Source: Fervidobacterium pennivorans
Lineage (GTDB): Bacteria > Thermotogota > Thermotogae > Thermotogales > Fervidobacteriaceae
Assembly: GCF_001644665.1 (NCBI RefSeq)
Contig: NZ_CP011393.1
Span: 558,001-622,000, forward strand
Direction of reading: 5' to 3'
DNA: 64,000 bases
Shown: piece by piece, positions 13,297 to 21,087 of the stretch
Layout of the letters: each line of letters starts with the position of its first letter
How positions within the stretch are numbered: position 1 is the first letter of the stretch
Translations under genes and position numbers: made by a program
The notes under the pieces: generated by a model
Seen by the model: the letters and a program-made list of their open reading frames with translations, nothing else
Database searches by the model: none
What the model was told of the DNA's origin: nothing

Positions 13297-14436
13297 TCAA
13301 TAATACTCTATCTTAACAACTTTACCACGCTTCTCAAGTATCTGAGAGATATCGTGAATAAGCCTAAATTTGAGTGAAATATCGTGCGAAAAGAGTGGAT
13401 TTTGATGAGCGGGGTTTATAGCCCTACCAACAAAAAAGGTTATCACATCAGATTCATCGAGCAGGTCTATCAATTTTTGCGCACCAACGCCAAGAGTTGA
13501 ATCTTGGTTTTCGTAATACCTGAAGACCTGTGAAAGTGTTATTATACCTTCGGTTACAAGGTCTACACCTTCCATATATCCTATGGGTGGAGAATATTCT
13601 GATATACTTGAGAAATCTATCTCAACCTTTTTACCAAGTATTTTCTCAACAATTTGACTCGTCGTCCCACCACAAATCACTTTTTTACCTTCCGCACTCA
13701 TCAGTTTCTCAACAACTATCTTGTCATTCTCTTTGTTTTCAGGCGGTCCAACCATGATTGTCAGATTTCTTCTCTCCCTAATTTTTATAGCACAGACGGT
13801 TGCATCATCGCCTTTTGTGTCTCTGTCAAGTGCTTCTGCAAGTCTAACAAGATGTTTGGTGATACTATGCAAATCAACCTTGTTGTCGAGTAAATTCTTC
13901 AATTCTTTCCTAATGTTATCTACCCCAAAACCAAATGGGTACTTAATGCTACCCATACCTGCCTGTGAAATGCCATCTGTCATCAAAAAAACGATATCAC
14001 CAGGTTTGACTTGAATACTGCTTTCGAGGACTTTTCTACCCTGTATTTCGTGCACTTTCTTTTTAAGCTCAACAAACTCACCTTCTCTGTAAAAGAGAAC
14101 TACAGGAAAATCGTATTCAAAGATATGACAATCTCCATTCACATGGTTAACATAACAAGTGGCTAGTGTTGCGTAGCTTATTCCTCGAACTTTACACGTT
14201 GGAAGTGTTGAAATAATAGATGAAAAGACTTCAGAAATAGGTACATCGTTGAGTACCATCGTTGTAGCCATGGAAGCGGTCAAAGTTGAAAGTATACTTG
14301 CCTTTATTCCGCTACCTAGTCCATCTGATACACTTACAACTGTTTTTTCTTCGGTCTTTTTCAATTTTATCGTATCGCCGCAAACTTCTTCTCCACTCTT
14401 ATTCTTTTGTGCGTAATATATATCACTTGTCAACAT
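13297..14436 (-). CDS. SpoIIE-type PP2C serine phosphatase of the sensory hydrogenase cassette
   Basis: A 379-aa protein. Residues 1-220 form a PP2C/SpoIIE phosphatase domain, with metal-binding acids in SVSDGLGSG, FLMTDGIS and TKGDDATVC. The second half (from LTIMVGPPENKEND) is an extra domain that follows the phosphatase in this family and is often found with HydS. It likely transmits the redox signal of the upstream PAS/hydrogenase-like protein by dephosphorylating a partner. ATG 14436 (GGGGGAAG upstream) overlaps the end of the upstream gene by 14 nt, so production is coupled. The TTG at 14469 is a weaker alternative. Confidence 0.85.
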   Translation of the reverse strand: MLTSDIYYAQKNKSGEEVCGDTIKLKKTEEKTVVSVSDGLGSGIKASILSTLTASMATTMVLNDVPISEVFSSIISTLPTCKVRGISYATLATCYVNHVNGDCHIFEYDFPVVLFYREGEFVELKKKVHEIQGRKVLESSIQVKPGDIVFLMTDGISQAGMGSIKYPFGFGVDNIRKELKNLLDNKVDLHSITKHLVRLAEALDRDTKGDDATVCAIKIRERRNLTIMVGPPENKENDKIVVEKLMSAEGKKVICGGTTSQIVEKILGKKVEIDFSSISEYSPPIGYMEGVDLVTEGIITLSQVFRYYENQDSTLGVGAQKLIDLLDESDVITFFVGRAINPAHQNPLFSHDISLKFRLIHDISQILEKRGKVVKIEYY

Positions 14437-16117
14437 TTTCTTCCCCCAGGAATTTCTTAAATTCTGCAAACCTAGATTTTGTTTCAGCTATCGATTCACC
14501 AAGTAGACTTGCTATGTTTTGAGCTAATTTCATCTGCTCGTTCAAAACTTCATCAATCTTTTCAATAGTTCGTCTTCTCAGCTCGTTCATGTGTTCCCGT
14601 TGTTGGACCATTTCTGTAAGGTCTACAAACAGGACAACTGTGCCTCCATCGTCTGGTAAGTCGAAGACCTTTGGATACAGATAGACCTTTCTAGAATTAA
14701 TGTAAAGCTCATGTATTCTATTCGAGCTTTCTTTTACCCTTTGACAAATACTGATAAGCATATCTTCTGTATAATTCGCAAACAGAATTCTTGCTGAATT
14801 GTTGATATACAAAATCTTTGAATCTTTGAATATCACAATTGCATTTGGTGTTTCCTCAACAACAAGGTTACTCACAGAGGAAACCTTTTCAACTAAATAT
14901 GCAAAACACATTTCCTTTTCTGCTTTACCAACGGCGACAGCAATTGCCTTGTCACGACACGTTTCATATCCACATCCGGTGCAGTCTAATATCTTTTCGG
15001 GATTCGTTTTTCCCATCTGGGCAAAAATCCGTTCAATCTCTGACTCGGGTATATTGTATTCCACCTTTCTTATTTTCAACGAATGTTTCAAATCAATAGG
15101 AACCGAAAATCTGTCCACTTTCTTTACATTTAAACTTTCTAAAACACGGATGGCGTTTTGTAGCCTTGAACGCCGTAATAGTATGTTGTCTTCTCTTTTC
15201 ATAGTGGGACCGTTAATACAGCCTCCGACACACGCGGATGCTTCTATAAATATCTTTTCATTGAAACCATTGAATGTCTTAAAGAAATTTATTATGTTTT
15301 CAACACCTTCAAGCACGTAGTACGGGAAATTCTCCCCAACATACGCAGTAGCGGAATCAACAACTCCTCGAGAGGATGGATAAAACCTTGCTCTGCTTGG
15401 ATGTGGCGAATCTGGATAGGTTTCCGCCATCTTTTCTAACAGGGTGTCAATCCCTTTGGTATTATTATTACCATCGTGAAAGATTTTTTCTAATCCCCTT
15501 TCGAGTTCTTCAAAAGTCAAGACTACATCAAACACATCTTCAAGTTCCTTCTTTTTCGCAATGCACGGACTGACAAAAACCTTTGGCAAATTTCCGAACA
15601 TATGTTTCAAAAACTCGGCATGAGCACTCGCTGGAGATTTAACTTTAAATAGATAATCCGCATATTCGGGAAAATACTTCTCAACGAGTTCTACAACAAC
15701 GGGACACGCCGTTGTAATTAAAGGTTTATCGCTACGTGAAAATATCTTGGCGTACTCTTCTGACACATATTCTGCCCCAATAGAGGTTTCCGAGATGTAT
15801 ACACAACCTAATTGTTTAAGCAAGGACAAAACCTTGAAAGCTTCTTTGAAATAAGCATAGAAAGAAGGAGCTATTGACAAAATAAAAGGTTTCCTCGCAA
15901 GACTTAAAAACTTTTCAATATCATTCCTGTATTGCTTTGCTTTTTGCGGACATGTATTGACGCAAGTGCCACAAAGTACACATTCCTCTTCAATAACAAA
16001 CGATTCACCATGCCTGAAACTGATAGCTTTTACTGGGCAATTCCTGAGGCATTTGTAACAGTACGTACAGTTAGCTTTGTCAGATAAGATATACCGGCTT
16101 TTTGTCATTGTTATCAT
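14423..16117 (-). CDS. HydS-like sensory [FeFe]-hydrogenase protein with PAS domain
   Basis: A 564-aa protein. Two N-terminal 4Fe-4S clusters (CTYCYKCLRNC, CVLCGTCVNTC) precede an H-cluster-type domain with modified motifs: TTACPVV in place of TSCCPGW, SPCIAKKKE for L2, and ACVGGCINGP for L3. A further Fe-S motif (CTGCGYETC...MC) and a PAS domain (ETPNAIVIFKDSKILYINNSARILF) follow, then a coiled region. This architecture is the group C 'sensory' type, thought to sense H2 or redox state rather than turn over quickly. ATG 16117 has AGGTGA 6 nt upstream. It lies between a small [2Fe-2S] protein and the SpoIIE phosphatase, and shares the operator type of hydCBA. Confidence 0.88.
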   Translation of the reverse strand: MITMTKSRYILSDKANCTYCYKCLRNCPVKAISFRHGESFVIEEECVLCGTCVNTCPQKAKQYRNDIEKFLSLARKPFILSIAPSFYAYFKEAFKVLSLLKQLGCVYISETSIGAEYVSEEYAKIFSRSDKPLITTACPVVVELVEKYFPEYADYLFKVKSPASAHAEFLKHMFGNLPKVFVSPCIAKKKELEDVFDVVLTFEELERGLEKIFHDGNNNTKGIDTLLEKMAETYPDSPHPSRARFYPSSRGVVDSATAYVGENFPYYVLEGVENIINFFKTFNGFNEKIFIEASACVGGCINGPTMKREDNILLRRSRLQNAIRVLESLNVKKVDRFSVPIDLKHSLKIRKVEYNIPESEIERIFAQMGKTNPEKILDCTGCGYETCRDKAIAVAVGKAEKEMCFAYLVEKVSSVSNLVVEETPNAIVIFKDSKILYINNSARILFANYTEDMLISICQRVKESSNRIHELYINSRKVYLYPKVFDLPDDGGTVVLFVDLTEMVQQREHMNELRRRTIEKIDEVLNEQMKLAQNIASLLGESIAETKSRFAEFKKFLGEENVDK

Positions 16118-16123
16118 TGCTTT

Positions 16124-16411
16124 TCACCTGCTTTCCTTGCTTCCATTTATGACATTGAGGCTTTCCTTTATTTTCTCAATCAAGCTTTCCACGTTCGATA
16201 AACTTATATTTCCAACACATATATCACCAACTCTTACATTAACCCCTTCCGAACAGTTGCCCATGCAAAGACTGCCACGTAGTTCGACACGTGGGTCTGT
16301 AAGAGATTCTTTGAGTTTCTCAACTACCTTGTATGCACCTTTTAAATGGCACGAACTTCCTAAACATACGTAGATTGTTAGTTTACTTTCGTCGCTTTTT
16401 GAATACTCCAT
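16124..16411 (-). CDS. Small thioredoxin-like [2Fe-2S] ferredoxin (NuoE/HydC C-terminal type)
   Basis: A 95-aa protein consisting of a single thioredoxin-like [2Fe-2S] domain. The ligands are in VCLGSSCHLKGAY and SLCMGNCSEGVNV. It lacks the helical N-terminus of HydC. It is the first gene of the cassette and probably passes electrons to the HydS-like protein. ATG 16411 is chosen because GAGGGG lies 7 nt upstream; an earlier in-frame start would lie upstream of the predicted transcription start. Confidence 0.88.
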   Translation of the reverse strand: MEYSKSDESKLTIYVCLGSSCHLKGAYKVVEKLKESLTDPRVELRGSLCMGNCSEGVNVRVGDICVGNISLSNVESLIEKIKESLNVINGSKESR

Positions 16412-16463
16412 AATCTGTCCCCTCGCCTTGAGATGGGAAGTAAGTTTGTTATATTTTATGAAT

Positions 16464-16481
16464 TCGTGACTACTTTCACGA
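16464..16481. promoter_or_regulatory. Rex-like operator of the sensory hydrogenase cassette
   Basis: TCGTGA-N6-TCACGA, the same core and spacing as the hydC operator at 7832. It lies just downstream of the predicted -10 box, again over the start site. Confidence 0.68.
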
Positions 16482-16484
16482 TAT

Positions 16485-16513
16485 AGTTTAAAACATTTCT
16501 TTTGTATAGTCAA
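16485..16513 (-). promoter_or_regulatory. Promoter of the sensory hydrogenase cassette
   Basis: TTGACT (16513-16508), a 17-bp spacer and TAAACT (16490-16485), with the operator directly downstream, as in the hydC promoter. Confidence 0.6.
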
Positions 16514-16644
16514 GTAGCTTAACATACACAAAAGAAGTATAAAGAAGCGCTTAAGACAGATTTTTGGAAATATTTATTTAAAAAATTATCATACAAATTC
16601 ACAACTAATTTTCATAGTAAACATAAAGGTTATAAAAATCCCTA

Positions 16645-16673
16645 TTGACAACAATGGGAAGTTATGGCAAAAT
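16645..16673 (+). promoter_or_regulatory. Promoter of tRNA-Asp and the LUD gene
   Basis: A perfect TTGACA (16645-16650), a 17-bp spacer and CAAAAT (16668-16673), about 40 nt before the tRNA. Nothing else is seen in the 16,514-16,644 spacer. Confidence 0.6.
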
Positions 16674-16714
16674 TATGCACGGTCAGTGAAGAACTGGCTC
16701 AAACAAAAAAAGAC

Positions 16715-16792
16715 GGGGACGTGGTGCAGCCTGGTTAGCACGCCGGTCTGTCACACCGGTGGCCGCGAGTTCAAATCTCGTCGTCCCCGCCA
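16715..16792 (+). tRNA. tRNA-Asp (GTC anticodon)
   Basis: A complete cloverleaf with the CCA end encoded. The acceptor stem is GGGGACG/CGTCCCC with discriminator G. The anticodon stem CCGGT/ACCGG encloses loop CTGTCAC with anticodon GTC, and the T-arm has GTTCAAATC. Asp identity follows from the anticodon and the G discriminator. Confidence 0.97.
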
Positions 16793-16798
16793 ATTAAG

Positions 16799-16827
16799 AC
16801 GGGACCTTTAAAGGTCCCGTTTTTGTT
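16799..16827 (+). terminator. Terminator after tRNA-Asp
   Basis: An ACGGGACC...GGTCCCGT hairpin (16799-16820) is followed by TTTTTG, seven bases after the tRNA. Confidence 0.9.
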
Positions 16828-16861
16828 TTCCTAGTCCTAAAACTTCCTTGGAGGTGTTCGC

Positions 16862-17503
16862 ATGCGTGAAGAACTTTACCTGTGGAAGTATAAGGCACTT
16901 GCCGAAAAACTTGCCAAAGAAATGAAGAGAAGACATTTTGAGGTTCACATTGTTAATTCAAAAGAGGAACTACTAAAAAAAGTTCGTGAACTTGTGCCTG
17001 AAGGTTCAACAGTTGCAAACGGTGGGTCGTTGACGTTAATTGAAAATGGAGTTTTGGATATCTTCCGGAACGGGAATTATGTCTACTACGACAGGTACGC
17101 TGCAAAGACACCAGAAGAACGTAGAGAACTGGAGCTGAAGGCTTTTACAGTGGATTACTACCTCTCAGGTGCTAACGCTATCACGGAAGATGGAAGACTT
17201 GTATTCCTAGATGGCAATGGAAACAGGGTAGCAGCGATTGTTTATGGACCAAAAAACGTAATTATTGTTTCCAGTGTGAACAAGGTAGTAAAGAGTATGG
17301 AAGATGCACGTGAAAGATTAAGATTTATCTCACCCATGAACAGTAAGCGACTTAACTTGTCAACTCCATGTGTTCAGAAAGGATTTTGCTACGACTGTGC
17401 CAGTTCAGATAGAATTTGCAACTATTTCGTCGTGGTTGAATCTTCAGCGAGAATCCCTAGCAGAATTAAAGTAATATTAACAACTTTTGAAACAGGTCTT
17501 TGA
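16862..17503 (+). CDS. LUD-domain protein (LutC/YkgG-like, DUF162)
   Basis: A 213-aa protein with the LUD fold: GSTVANGGSLTLIENG near the N-terminus, then VDYYLSGANAITEDGRLVFLDGNGNRVAAIVYGP written across residues 100-135. A C-terminal cysteine group (CVQKGFCYDCASSDRIC) could bind a metal or Fe-S cluster. Family members take part in lactate utilisation with LutA/LutB, but neither partner is nearby, so the function stays open. ATG 16862 has GGAGGTG upstream. Confidence 0.85.
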   Translation: MREELYLWKYKALAEKLAKEMKRRHFEVHIVNSKEELLKKVRELVPEGSTVANGGSLTLIENGVLDIFRNGNYVYYDRYAAKTPEERRELELKAFTVDYYLSGANAITEDGRLVFLDGNGNRVAAIVYGPKNVIIVSSVNKVVKSMEDARERLRFISPMNSKRLNLSTPCVQKGFCYDCASSDRICNYFVVVESSARIPSRIKVILTTFETGL

Positions 17504-17574
17504 TTTTTGAGCATATTTGTGAAATTTTCCCCCCTGAAAGCTAAAATTCTCATCAATTAGTTTTGTTGAAGATG

Positions 17575-17603
17575 TTGCACTTCACAAACAAAAGTGGTAA
17601 AAT
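17575..17603 (+). promoter_or_regulatory. Promoter of the second rex gene
   Basis: TTGCAC (17575-17580), a 17-bp spacer and TAAAAT (17598-17603). Two canonical Rex half-sites flank the -10 in everted order: TTCACAA at 17581-17587 and TTGTGAA at 17608-17614. Autoregulation is possible, but the geometry is not the usual one. Confidence 0.6.
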
Positions 17604-17672
17604 TCAATTGTGAAAAGGATAACATGAACAAATTCACCAAAAAAGTGAAAACTAGAGTAGGGGGAGCGATAT

Positions 17673-18317
17673 ATGAAAATACCAAAACCGACAGTCAGAA
17701 GGTTAGGACTTTATTATCGTTGTTTAACAAGGTACAAAGAAGAAGGTGTGAACTTCGTATCTTCGCAGGACATAGCGGATAGGTTGAATATTAAACCAAG
17801 TCAGGTCAGAAAGGATTTGTCGTACTTTGGAGAATTTGGTAAGCGTGGGCTTGGTTACAATGTGAGCAAGTTGATTTCGGAAATAGCGTACATCATTGGT
17901 GTGAATAAAGAATGGAACGTTGCGATTATAGGTGCTGGAAATTTGGGTAGTGCGCTTGCGAATTATCCTGGACTTGCAAAGCACAAATTCAATGTAGTTG
18001 CTATTTTCGATAACGACAGGCAAAAAGTCGGTAAAAAGATAGCTGGAATACCTGTTTCCCACATCAGTGAATTGGACGAGAAAGTGAAAGAGCTTAATAT
18101 CGAGATAGCTGTTATCGCTGTTCCTGAAAGTGCCGCCCAATATGTTGCAGAGCTAGTTGAAAAAGCTGGTATAAAAGGAATTGTGAATTTCTCGCCAATA
18201 AAACTAAGGACCAATATACCAGTTGAAGATGTTGACATAACGCTCTCATTTGAAACACTAGCCTACATGATATTAAAGAACTCACCTGTGAATATCCAAC
18301 AAGAAGAGCAAGTCTAA
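17673..18317 (+). CDS. rex: Redox-sensing transcriptional repressor Rex (canonical paralogue)
   Basis: A 214-aa Rex with the classic recognition segment SQVRKDLSYFGEFGKRGLGY and the NADH-binding motif IIGAGNLGSALANYPG, then IFDNDRQKVGKK. It differs from the hydrogenase-linked copy at 2654 in the winged-helix wing and lacks its charged tail. ATG 17673 has AGGGGGAG upstream. It is transcribed alone from its own promoter and closed by a bidirectional terminator. Confidence 0.95.
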   Translation: MKIPKPTVRRLGLYYRCLTRYKEEGVNFVSSQDIADRLNIKPSQVRKDLSYFGEFGKRGLGYNVSKLISEIAYIIGVNKEWNVAIIGAGNLGSALANYPGLAKHKFNVVAIFDNDRQKVGKKIAGIPVSHISELDEKVKELNIEIAVIAVPESAAQYVAELVEKAGIKGIVNFSPIKLRTNIPVEDVDITLSFETLAYMILKNSPVNIQQEEQV

Positions 18318-18323
18318 AAAATA

Positions 18324-18369
18324 AAAAAACACCCCGTGAAGCTTTTGATTAGCGTACGGGGTGTTTTTA
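18324..18369. terminator. Bidirectional terminator between rex and nrdJ
   Basis: An ACACCCCGT/ACGGGGTGT stem (18329-18364) is flanked by A and T runs on both sides, so it can serve both convergent genes. Confidence 0.88.
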
Positions 18370-18389
18370 TCATTGGCCGTGCTCAATTA

Positions 18390-20924
18390 TCAGCTACACT
18401 TACTCCAGCCACATTTTCTACAGCTCGTACATCCTTCCTGTTTGATTATACTATTTTTCGAGAGACATGATGGACAATACGTATTTCCATCCGCATCTAC
18501 GTAGTAACCTTCTGCCCATTGCAAACCGTTTGCAGTAACAAATTTCTCAATTTCTTCGGCTGTTTTTGCAGTTCCATCTATCACAAATGTATCGATAGTT
18601 TCTGCTGGAGTTTCACCCCAGAGTTCAACAAAGTCATCGATGGCGTTCTTAATTTCTTTTGCCAGAGCGGGCGTATATGTTCCTTTAACCTTTCTTAATT
18701 GTTCAAGAATTTCCTCTGCTGATACCCCCGCCCTTAAGGCAATTGAACTAAGTCTTCCAATCGCTTCCGCAAGTTCAGTTCCGTTCGACAAGAATATTTC
18801 AACAGCTTCTCCGTTATCATCGAAGCTAACGGTGATGTATGTGGTACCTGACTCTGTTTTGAATTTCCTTGTGACACTTCTCAATGTATCCTTTCTTGGT
18901 TTAGGCCTTAATTTGTGCTTTTCGTCAAGCACAAAGAATTGAACCTTTGGTGCATCTTTCGTTTTCAAATTCTTTGCGGAGGTAAGTACTTGCGTCTGCA
19001 GTGAACCATCGCGGTATATGGTCAATCCACGAATATTAAGTTTCAGCGCTTCGAGGTAAATGTTCAAGACATCTTCTTCGGTAGCACTATTTGGCATGTT
19101 TATTGTCTTTGAAATATTGTTATCAACATACCTTTGGAACGCATCCTGCATCAGTAGATGGTCCATTGGTGATATATCCATTGCGGTAACGAAAACCCTT
19201 TTAATGTGTTCTGGCACTTCGGGTATATCTTTTAGTGAACCTTTTTCTACTAACCTATCTTTAATTCGTTCCAATATCTCCTTATCAAGTTTTTGTTCAA
19301 GGACTTTGTTGACGTAGAACAATGCTTCTTTTCCACCATCGTGTTTGTTCATATACCTAACATACGCGAGGAGGAAGTTTGGTTCCAATCCACTACTTGT
19401 GTCTGCGATATTTGATATTGACCCAGTTGGGGCTATAGTTAAGACCGCGACATTACGCTTACCGTACTTTGACTCCGAAAGAACTTGTCTTAACTCATCG
19501 TCAAATTTGCTTATACCCATTGCAAATGGGGCAAACCCTTCTTCACGATAGTATCTACTCTTTTCGAACAACGGGAAGTTGCCTTTTTCTTTTGCTAACC
19601 TGTTCGACTCGCTATGGCCTTGTATTGCCATGAACGCAGTCATATCCGCTGCAAATTGCCTTCCTTCAGGAGAATCATACGGGATGTCAAGTAGGTAGAG
19701 CAAGTCTGCAAATCCCATGATTCCAAGACCTATTCTTCTGCTATCTTTTACTGCCTTTGTAATCTTTTCCAGTGGGAAAACGTTCACATCTATTACGTTA
19801 TCAAGGAATCTGACGGCAAGTCTTGTTGCCTCACCAAATGCTTCCCAATCGAATTTGCCATTCAAATAGAACTTCGCAACATCAATAGAACCTAAGTTAC
19901 AAGCTTCGTATGGCGCAAGTCCTATTTCACCACATGGATTGGTACTCTCAATAACCATTTCTGGATACATGGCGTAGTATTTGTTCATCTCACTTAGGAA
20001 TGCCAGTCCTGGGTCTCCTGTTTTCCAAGCATTTTTAGCCATTTTCTTAAGTAGCTCTCGAACCTTTACTTTTCTTGTAGTATTACACTTTGGATGCTTC
20101 AATTCAATTTCTCCATCTTCCATGTAAAGTTTCAACAGCTCTTCCCTGGGCATTGTTATTCCAACTGATATATTGAAGAATTTTAATACTTTCTCTCCAT
20201 CGTTACCTTCTTTTGCGGTGATGAACTCTTCGATGTCCGGATGGTCGATATTCAAAATTCCCATCAGAGCACCACGTCTTCTGTAGCCTTGTTCGACAAC
20301 ACCAACGGCTGAGTTGAAAACATGCATGAAAGAAACAGGACCACTTGCTTGCCCGTGTGTTCCCGCGACAAAACTTCCTTTGGGTCTCAACCTCGAGAAG
20401 TTACTACCGATACCACCACCAGCTTTGGTAATTAGTGCGTATTCTTTAACCGCATCGAATATACCTTCGATACTGTCTTCAACTGGAACTACAAAACATG
20501 CAGAAAGCATATGGAGATGGTTCCTTGAATTGTAAATTTCCCAGTAATCTTCAAGTGTCATTTGTTCGATAGGTTTCCACAGTAGTTCGTGCCTGACACC
20601 CATGCCGGCGTTAAACAAGGTGGGACTGTTTGGGATGAATATCCTTGAGAGTAAAAAGTTGTAGAATGTTTCTTCCCAGAATTTAACTTCGTCCAGTTTC
20701 TCGCTGTCACTTTTACTTTCCATGGCAGGATTGTTTACCAATTCCGCTGTTGCGATTACACGCGCAACTCTATGGCAAATGTCCGACCACTTGGTCTCAA
20801 GATACTCACCAGATGGAGTTTTTAGAAAGTATCTTTCGGAAAGTATTTTGTAGGCATTTTTTGATGGTTCAATGTTTTTCCAATAGTCGATAAACTTATT
20901 CAATGTACTATAAACAGAAGACAT
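18390..20924 (-). CDS. nrdJ: Class II (adenosylcobalamin-dependent) ribonucleotide reductase
   Basis: An 844-aa enzyme reducing ribonucleotides to deoxyribonucleotides with B12. It closely resembles Thermotoga NrdJ: IPNSPTLFNAGMG, LSACFVVPV, the thiyl-radical/proton-relay motif NPCGEIGL, and APTGSISNIADTSSG. The C-terminus carries a zinc-ribbon-like CPSC...CTSCRKCGWSKC that includes the redox-active cysteines. ATG 20924 is chosen from the fit of FIDYWKNIEPSKNAY to the family N-terminus and an upstream GGGAGG; ATG 20951 (GGAG upstream) is an alternative. Its B12 need fits the cobalamin-controlled uptake genes at 57-59 kb. Confidence 0.96.
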   Translation of the reverse strand: MSSVYSTLNKFIDYWKNIEPSKNAYKILSERYFLKTPSGEYLETKWSDICHRVARVIATAELVNNPAMESKSDSEKLDEVKFWEETFYNFLLSRIFIPNSPTLFNAGMGVRHELLWKPIEQMTLEDYWEIYNSRNHLHMLSACFVVPVEDSIEGIFDAVKEYALITKAGGGIGSNFSRLRPKGSFVAGTHGQASGPVSFMHVFNSAVGVVEQGYRRRGALMGILNIDHPDIEEFITAKEGNDGEKVLKFFNISVGITMPREELLKLYMEDGEIELKHPKCNTTRKVKVRELLKKMAKNAWKTGDPGLAFLSEMNKYYAMYPEMVIESTNPCGEIGLAPYEACNLGSIDVAKFYLNGKFDWEAFGEATRLAVRFLDNVIDVNVFPLEKITKAVKDSRRIGLGIMGFADLLYLLDIPYDSPEGRQFAADMTAFMAIQGHSESNRLAKEKGNFPLFEKSRYYREEGFAPFAMGISKFDDELRQVLSESKYGKRNVAVLTIAPTGSISNIADTSSGLEPNFLLAYVRYMNKHDGGKEALFYVNKVLEQKLDKEILERIKDRLVEKGSLKDIPEVPEHIKRVFVTAMDISPMDHLLMQDAFQRYVDNNISKTINMPNSATEEDVLNIYLEALKLNIRGLTIYRDGSLQTQVLTSAKNLKTKDAPKVQFFVLDEKHKLRPKPRKDTLRSVTRKFKTESGTTYITVSFDDNGEAVEIFLSNGTELAEAIGRLSSIALRAGVSAEEILEQLRKVKGTYTPALAKEIKNAIDDFVELWGETPAETIDTFVIDGTAKTAEEIEKFVTANGLQWAEGYYVDADGNTYCPSCLSKNSIIKQEGCTSCRKCGWSKCS

Positions 20925-20979
20925 ACTGCTTTCCCTCCCCGAATTTAACATAGTATTTCTCCCTAACTTAGCGACGTAT

Positions 20980-21009
20980 ATTATACCACATCTTGTGGTT
21001 CGACTGCAA
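20980..21009 (-). promoter_or_regulatory. nrdJ promoter with an inverted repeat in the spacer
   Basis: TTGCAG (21009-21004), an 18-bp spacer and a perfect TATAAT (20985-20980). The spacer holds a perfect inverted repeat ACCACA-N3-TGTGGT (20985-20999), where a repressor such as NrdR could bind. The sequence is not the textbook NrdR box. Confidence 0.65.
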
Positions 21010-21087
21010 TAGTATACAATGAATTGTAGAATTTTCTTTTCAGTGAGCACGAAGGAGAGATAGCGGGTTAATCTTCCTTAGCGGGCT

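Noticed and set aside
17510-17530. TTGTGAA after the LUD gene as a Rex operator.
   Set aside because: A single half-site without its inverted partner, and about 55 nt upstream of the rex promoter's -35 box.
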